A DNA stretch of 64,000 bases from Turritopsis dohrnii (Eukaryota > Cnidaria > Hydrozoa > Anthoathecata > Oceaniidae): assembly GCA_027922465.2 (NCBI GenBank), contig BQMF02000034.1, positions 558,001 to 622,000 of the forward strand, given 5' to 3'. The position numbers and the translations under genes are program-made. Below the pieces are notes generated by a model. That model was not told the origin of the DNA, did not search any database, and saw only the letters and a list, made by a program, of their open reading frames with translations. Positions 57,405 to 64,000 of this stretch are shown one piece after another (position 1 is the stretch's first letter; every line of letters begins with the position of its first letter).

Positions 57405-59576
57405 ATGCCTCGAAAATTATCATACCTTGATAGTGATGATGTTAATTTTCTTTTATAGGTAATTTTATTGGCTGAAACTATAAACGCTTTGGCTGATCTT
57501 GGCTTTGGAATGGCAAACCGTGATATCGGAGAACTTGTTTTTTCGCACGTTGAACATAATGACCATCAACGTGCGAAAAAAGTATTTATTTATTGTGGAC
57601 GTCGTGGATATCCCGGTCCCGACTGGATTGAAGAAGGGAAACCTTAGCGCCAAGCAAGCAACTACCTTGAGTCGTGTTCGTTACAACGCAACAAAGAACC
57701 CGTTCGTGATCAATCATTCATACGATATACTTGGTAAAACGACACAAGAATTAAGTCTGGAAGATCGACCGGATTTAGTGTGGAATGTTGACGAGTCAGG
57801 GCTGCCACATGAACCTTCACAATTGAACATCATCTTTAAAAGAGGGCAAAAGACGTTATTGGTGAGTAGTCACTTAGTCTTAAGATGCTTGTACTATTTC
57901 GCACTATTACATTAAATATTAATACATAGCAAAAATTATTTTTCCGGATATTGCAACAATTAATTGCAATGAATCTTAGATTTCCCTCTACAATGACGAT
58001 TTCGTTATTAAATCGAACTTAATTCTAGAATGGTTATTTTATAACTATTTAATTTACAGGTCAACCCAGGAGCAGATCGGGAAAACACGGCCGTAATGGT
58101 TGCCGTCCCGGCTGCTGGAGTTAAATTGCCCCCTATGATTGTTTTCGAAGGGCAATGTGTGCAAACAACGTGGCACCCACAAATTTCAATAGAATCCGAT
58201 TGTTATCCCTTGCTCTATGCCAATCCGTCAGGTTGGATGACCTCGGAAAATTTCTACAAATGGTTTGACCAGTGGGAGCGTAAAACGAGGTCTTATGATG
58301 ACAATGGCGAACTCGAAAATAGATTGCTCATTTATGATGGCCATCTATCGCATATATGGTACGGTGCGTTAGAATTGGCTCGTGCCCAAAAAGTCACAAT
58401 AATTAAGCTGTCCGCCCACACCACAGATCTGCTACAACCTCTCGACGTTTCCGTATTTGAAGCTCTTAAAAACTATTGGGGTGATGTTTTGTTCAAGAGA
58501 ATGGGAACCAATACAGCCAGATTATCCAAACCGGAGTTTTCGACCCTCTGATGTGATTCTGAAGTTTGGGGCAAAGCATTTTCTGAAAAGAATATCGGAT
58601 TTATAACGTGTGGTATATTACTTTGTGACCACTCCAAGTATTCAAAACATCGTTTTGCTGTTAATTTGAAACAAAGGTACGACAAATGGATCCAGGAAGG
58701 TAAACCCGAATTAACAGCAGCCCAACTGGACGAAATGATCAACGAAACCAAAGCAAAAGATTCTGAAGAGGAAAGGGAGGCTAATGAAGTTACCGAAGAA
58801 AGACCCGCTACTTCAACTTCGATTGAGATTAACGGAAGGAAGGCAAGCTTATCCAGTTCTTTGTACCAGAAGATGACCCATCTGCTACAGAAAGAATTGA
58901 CTATTCACTTGCCAGCGCATCATCAACATCCTCGCCAAGTTTCGCAAATTTCAAAGGTATGGCCCTTAAAGCCATAAATAACCTCCAGACATAAAAAGCA
59001 GCAAAACAACCAGCCAAGCGACAGAGGGTTAATCCTTTTCCCGACATCGTCACCTCCGATGAGTCATTCCAAACAATACAGGACGAAATGAAAAAGAAAG
59101 AAGAAGAGGAAAAAAAAAAGAAGGAAAAAAAAAAGAGCGTAAGAAGCAAGAAAAAAAGGTGAAAAAATCAAAGGCAAAGTCTGCAGTGGAAAAAAAAAAA
59201 TGAAGAGAATTGCGACTTCTTATCCGATTTTGAACCCATTTCTGATTACGAGGAAGAGGAAGGGCGACCAGAAAGAGAGGAGAAAATGATTTTTCCAGAG
59301 GACGCATTTGAAAACCTTTGCACAGTCTGGGACGAGTTGAATCTACCTACTGAAGAATCAATTCTGAAAGGCAAAATTGTCGGCGTAATATACTACGACA
59401 AAGAGAAACCGCATCTCTTCATCGGTAAAATCATGGCCAGGATTCTTTACGATAAGGATGGCCCTGCAAAGTAGTTTGAAATTGAAGCATTCAAGAGGGC
59501 AGCGACTTCTACTGCGACAGTTGTTGAAGAATGCGCAGCTCACCTAAAGGACATCCATTTCTACCCTGTTTATAAT
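57405..59576 (+). pseudogene. Tigger/Jerky-type DDE transposase, two-exon, broken
   Basis: From ATG at 57,405, MPRKLSYLDSDDVNF is followed by a TAG and then INALADLGFGMANRDIGELV, the N-terminal helix-turn-helix. A frameshift near 57,630 leads to NLSAKQATTLSRVRYNATKN. The DDE domain starts with LVWNVDESGLPHEPS (first Asp). An intron at 57,862-58,059 (GTGAGT...TTTACAG) is in phase 0. Exon 2 carries VNPGADRENTAVMVAVPAAG, LLIYDGHLSH (second Asp) and TTDLLQPLDVSVFEALKNYW (third Asp). A TGA at 58,549 breaks the frame, and the downstream frame runs to 58,977. A Lys/Glu-rich stretch (59,080-59,200) is followed by a C-terminal module with GKIVGVIYYDKEKPHLFIGK and GPAK-stop-FEIEAFKRA. All three catalytic positions survive in sequence, but several stops and a frameshift disable it. 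Confidence 0.85.
57538..57581. repeat. Perfect hairpin in the transposase coding region
   Basis: Arms TTTTTTCGCACGTTGA (57,538-57,553) and TCAACGTGCGAAAAAA (57,566-57,581) with a 12-base loop. It is located right after the helix-turn-helix coding segment. Confidence 0.8.
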
Positions 59577-60153
59577 ATAGTTATGTGGATATGTAGTTAT
59601 GTATATATAGTTTGTGGTCCTTTAAGTTCTTCAGCAGTTCTTCGTGGTGCCAACAAGAGTGTCCCTGAGTATCCTAAGGCTCATGAAACATTCCAAGTGG
59701 CAAAAGGATTAGACAGAAAAAAGGATTACGAACGCTTATATCCACATTAAAGTTATAATATATTGTATATATTGTGTGTTAACTTTTGTGTTAGTTATAC
59801 CTAAAAATAAAAGAGAAAGTGACATAATAAGTATAAAACCGTCTATTTTGTTTGTTATAAATATACTTTCTTTGCCTCTCACAATCCTGCAGCACTTATC
59901 AATACTAATAGCTAGTTTACTTTAAATAACTTTATTTGTCCCGTTTTTACCCCATGCGAAGTTGTAGTGGCGAGGGTAAAAACGGAACACCTTTGAGCAA
60001 TTTTTTCGACAAAACTTAAAACAATGTCCCAAAACAATCTACATACTATGGAAGACGAGGTTTGAATGAAGTTGTGTTCCAAAAATGGTAGCCAAAGCTT
60101 TATTCGTTGCTGATGTATAAAAAGGTTTTTCAAATTTGTCCCGTTTTTACCCC

Positions 60154-61080
60154 GATGACTATAAAATAAGAAAGAAATATAATAATTGAGGTAATTATAA
60201 AAGCTTTATAATGATAACGAAGATTTTATATTTCCCTGTCGTTTAAACAATGTTCTATTACAGCTTTCAATTTCTAAGAAAATTCTTAAAAGTTTTACTT
60301 AATCAAGAATATTCAATCGGTAATACTTACAATGATTCTTCCTCAAAATTATTTCAGCCACACTAATAAGCCATTTAAAAAATTGATTTCACATCGCTTT
60401 TACAGGGGATCACTGAATTCTGCAAGATCACTTGAAATGATAACTTGGTGTAAAACAACAAAATGAGTTTCTCATAAAATCTAAATTAGTAAAAGTTTAT
60501 CATTGCCTGATATAAAAAAAATTCATCTACATTCATAAATATTTACCACAACGGTTAACTTTGTCATCCAAAACACATCAAGAAAATGTTTGGCATTTAT
60601 TTGCTGTTGTTATTGTTGAAGTAATTCAAGACACTTTTCAGACTGTGTATAGGCACGCATGAATTAAGTTATTTTGTCCACTGTACAATATCAACAAACG
60701 TACTGTGCTTGTCAATTTATGCGCAAACTTAAAATAAACATTACAATCGCTGGATCACATTAAACTGTAAATGTTAGAAACCTTCCAGGTTTAGTGTTTA
60801 GCTGTATGGCTTGGGTTGAAACAAGATGCTCCTGTACACTTTACAGAGAGATTTCTGAGGGAATTATCCAGTAACTAACGAAGCAAATGACATAATATTA
60901 TAATAAATATATATATATTACATTCCAATTACTAATATATATATTGCCATCTCTATTGTATAAAAGATAATGAATGATAAGGTCAAAAAAAGTGTGTCAG
61001 CAATTTTCTTGTGAGACAATCTCTACGAGAGAGCCAATCATTTTTATCTTTGTTTCAGCATTTTGTTAATAAAAAACAGC
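60154..61080. other. No gene recognised
   Basis: AT-rich DNA to the right of the Tigger element. No exon and no clear repeat. Confidence 0.5.
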
Positions 61081-61445
61081 TGCTCGGTTTACCGAGATCT
61101 TGCTACGATTAAGAAAGTATCATAAATTTGTGTTTGTGATCAAATGAGAAACGTGCCAGCCCGCTTTTCCGGGATCTCGCATTATTTAACTGAGATCTCG
61201 GTAAAGTGGACTGACGAATTTTTCAAGTGTTAGCTTTCAACCGCGCTGACCCCCTTTGCCGAGATGAGATTGCATACACGGCGCATGCGTAAAGTTGAAG
61301 TAAATAAAACAAATATCACCAGATCAATTCTTCAACCCAGTTAAGCGGGCTGACACTGTTCCATGTGATCATAAAAATTTATCAGCCCGCCTAACCGAGT
61401 CAGACCGGTTTACCGGTCTAACCCCCCTCATGTGATCAGCCCCTT
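61081..61445. repeat. GC-richer segment with repeated inverted words, possible MITE end
   Basis: CGGTTTACCGAGATCT, CCGGGATCTCG, GAGATCTCGGTAAAGT, AAGCGGGCTGACAC, CAGCCCGCCTAACCGAG and GACCGGTTTACCGGTC occur in alternating orientation. A CATGTGATCA word occurs twice near the right (about 61,360 and 61,427). It looks like one end of a palindromic element, but I could not find the matching end. Confidence 0.45.
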
Positions 61446-64000
61446 AGCTCTATAGTATTAATACACGCGTTTGTGTATCACACTTTTACACTTTTTTGCT
61501 GTTTTAATTACATTTTACGTCAAGATCTTCATATGAGCACGTACAAAAACACACGGAGGCGATATTAGTTTTTTTCATTGAAACCCTTTCGTGCATTTGT
61601 TTAGATTGGTTGCTTTGATTAGCTGACGTGATCTAAACATAATAGCAACCAGGTTCGTTAGCAAGTTTTCAGTTCATGATTTGAAAAGCAGAAAGAATGA
61701 TGCATACGAGAAAGAATAATTTGAAGGAAACCACGTTTAACACAAGTACTGTGCATTAGATTTAACAAAAACGAATGTAGGAAAGTGGTTCTCATTTCAT
61801 TGGGAAACGATGCTGTTTGCATAGTGGCAGTTGCATGCTCAGAAAAGTAAATATCCTTTTTATATAAGATTCTTGTGATTTTTATTATTAGTGAAAGCCA
61901 GGTTTTTCTAATCTACAATGTATGTCGTCATGGGAGTTCAGTGTCTTCTTAGAAAAAAAAAACATCAGATATGTTTTTACATCAAGTTGAAAGTAGAAAA
62001 ACACATATCCTAATTGAAAAATTAATCATTGTGTAAGAAACGTAGTCATAAAGTCCAATTTTGACTTTCCCCTAAAATTATTCCGTATATGTAATCTATT
62101 TCATTTCATCGTTACTTTGCATTGTTTTGTTGCTCTTTTTTATCAAATAATCATTGTTATAAACTTATGTTTGTTTAGATTTTAGTTTAAAGAAAAGTTG
62201 AACTGCACTAATGTCACGACAAGTGGACGTATTTTTACATATTTCCCCATAGGGCGAAGTATATGTTAGAATCAGCATTTTCCTTCTCCTCCTCCTCTTC
62301 CTCCTTCTCCGTTCACTTTTATAGCCGCAGTTCAGTATTGAACTCTGGCCTAGCCAAGGTAGATAAGAATAGAGGCTAGTTTTCAGTAAAGTTGTAAGCC
62401 ATCTTTTTTTAGTCAGTGCAGTTAGACAGTGGAAGATTTTTGCTTTCTGCTAGCTTTTTTTGAGATGATTCGAAACGTTAAATGATGGAAATAAATTGTT
62501 TAAGTGTTGTGCTAAAAAGTTTTGTAAAAACATTTTGAATGGACATGTGAAAAACAGAGAAGAAACGTGATATCAATGTCATGGATGTTTTGTTTGGTTT
62601 TGCTGATAACAATGTAGCTATACCTATACGATGATTGGTAATTAAATGCTTGGAAAGCATTGAAGCTGTGATTTCAGTGCAAAAACCAATTACGTATAAT
62701 ACTTTAGAAAAAACAAGTGTGTCTCCTGGATACCTCTAGTCGTTCAACCAAACAACAGAAACAGTTTGCTATGAATGAATTCCATATATACTGTTTTGAT
62801 ATTATATACAATTTTTTATTTTGAAAAATTAACATACTGTCAATTTTCCTTATGAACAACGAATGTAAATCAAAACACATTCTAATAAATAACAGTCTGT
62901 AAACTAAATCAAGCCAGGACGCAAACTTCTACTTTTCAGCTATGTAGTATTATTTCTTATAAACTTATATTTTCACAACCAAAATCTGTTTTTTTCATTT
63001 GGGATTTACAATAAAGAGCTTTTTATCACATAATAAATAATTAATTTTTTTGAAAAAGACATGTTTATTCTGAATATATACATGCTTTGTTTTGTAAGAA
63101 CAGTTTTATAAGAACACAAGCCTCAGATTTAGCCAAAAATAAGGACAACATTAAGAATAACCTGAGACTCAAGTCAGTGTTCCAAAAATCAAGAACAGTC
63201 TGAGCCTGAATTTTCGTGTAAAATAAGAACTGTTCAAGATGTGAATTTTTTCTCGAGCAGTCGTAAATAGTTTCTAAGTTTATTATTTTCATACTCAGGC
63301 TGAAAAAGCTTCAAAAATAAGAACAGCCAGCCTCAAGTCAGATTTCACTGGTTCTTATAAAGAAAGAGTGTACTTGAATTTAATTTTATAAATTTTCATT
63401 TTAAAAGCCCTACTTTTTTACAAAATAGTCTTCTTTCTTTACACGTAATATTTTGTAAGCAGAGATTGGGTTCTGATTGCCATTAATAGTTATTTGCTTT
63501 ATGTCTATCTCAAAGTTTTTTTAATATTATATATTAGTAGTATTGGCATTAGGTTTTCTTTTCTTCTTTTGTAAACCTGTATACAAATTTGATTGCATGT
63601 TTAAGTTTTATCCGAATTACAAAAAGCAATTGTTATTTTGAATTACATTGTTTCCTTTGATTTTATGGCATAAAGGATAAGGAACTTGTCAAGAGTCAGA
63701 AAGAATAAATGACAGAATTTTATTATGACAGAATTGCTTTACATAATGATGTGGTTGCTAATATTCAGTTGCTTAAGGGGAAATGTTAAGTAATTTCAGT
63801 CATAGTTTTTACCTATGCCCATAGTAACTTCACAGTCACTTTTTAACTTCTCCGCAAAAATTGTAAGATAAACTTTATCGTTTTTACCACGAGGCTTATG
63901 AGTTATATCATTATAATTATTGAATGATACGTTTTTCTTATGGTTATCAATGCGTACAATAATTGACAAAATTTTCGTAAGTTAGGGGAAATATATATTC
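61446..64000. other. No gene recognised
   Basis: Contains a pyrimidine-rich tract at about 62,281-62,312. It also contains a 63,094-63,362 patch with ATAAGAAC words in both orientations, at its left and right edges and inside, possibly an old MITE. No exon was supported. Confidence 0.45.

Larger units (their letters stand above)
51949..60153 (+). mobile_element. Probable 8.2-kb Tigger-type transposon with nested insertions
   Basis: GGGGTAAAAACGGGACA at 51,949 is mirrored by TGTCCCGTTTTTACCCC ending at 60,153. Each end has further subterminal copies of the word. The left has a second direct copy at 51,977 and an inverted pair at 52,223-52,278. The right has an inverted pair at 59,938-59,996. 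TA precedes the left end, but GA follows the right, so the duplication is not confirmed. The transposase gene (57,405-59,576) points rightwards. The 5-kb left part contains a PIF-like MITE, SINEs and dispersed-repeat copies, consistent with later insertions. The alternative is that the two ends belong to separate elements. Confidence 0.6.

Overview
The window reads as nuclear DNA of an animal. It is AT-rich and intron-containing, and more than half of what I can identify is transposon-derived. The host genes encode metazoan-type products: a protein with a Death domain, and four-pass membrane proteins resembling the MS4A/CD20 group. The mobile elements are Penelope-like elements, an R2-like LINE, Tigger/pogo, Tc1/mariner and PIF-type MITEs, and tRNA-derived SINEs. 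I favour a cnidarian or another early-branching marine invertebrate, but nothing here proves the taxon.

Layout. At 1-4.4 kb there may be a two-exon gene for a tiny cationic secreted peptide, whose intron carries a long-TIR transposon. From 5.9 to 13.7 kb lie two MITEs, a dead LINE fragment, a Tigger element and a decayed Penelope-like element. From 15.7 to 24.8 kb are three tandem paralogous four-exon genes on the + strand with identical intron phases. Each encodes a four-TM protein whose cytoplasmic tail carries a PPxY motif and zero to three PSAP motifs. From 25 to 34.8 kb there is a second Tigger MITE, a second Penelope fragment and three damaged copies of one LINE family. From 35.5 to 45.5 kb on the - strand is the most notable gene. 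Its five exons join in frame into 1,151 residues: a helical N-terminal domain, a Death domain, a large region with superfamily-1 helicase-like P-loop NTPase motifs, and a C-terminal fibronectin type III domain. Its introns hold several TA-flanked transposons. From 46.4 to 50.3 kb are further transposons, one nested in another. From 51.9 to 60.2 kb is a probable 8.2-kb Tigger-type transposon with its transposase gene near the right end and its left half filled by SINEs, a PIF-like MITE and a dispersed repeat. From 60.2 kb to the end I see no gene.

How things fit together. The three tail-bearing membrane proteins look like adaptors that could engage Nedd4-family WW domains through PPxY and the ESCRT-I subunit TSG101 through PSAP, so endosomal sorting or membrane budding is a reasonable guess. 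The Death/NTPase/FN3 protein has the build of an intracellular sensor or signalling ATPase, with an adaptor domain at one end and a ligand or scaffold domain at the other. It lacks the usual NACHT or NB-ARC core and has an SF1-like core in that place. All splice models are read by eye from GT/AG sites and phase agreement. No transcript evidence was available.
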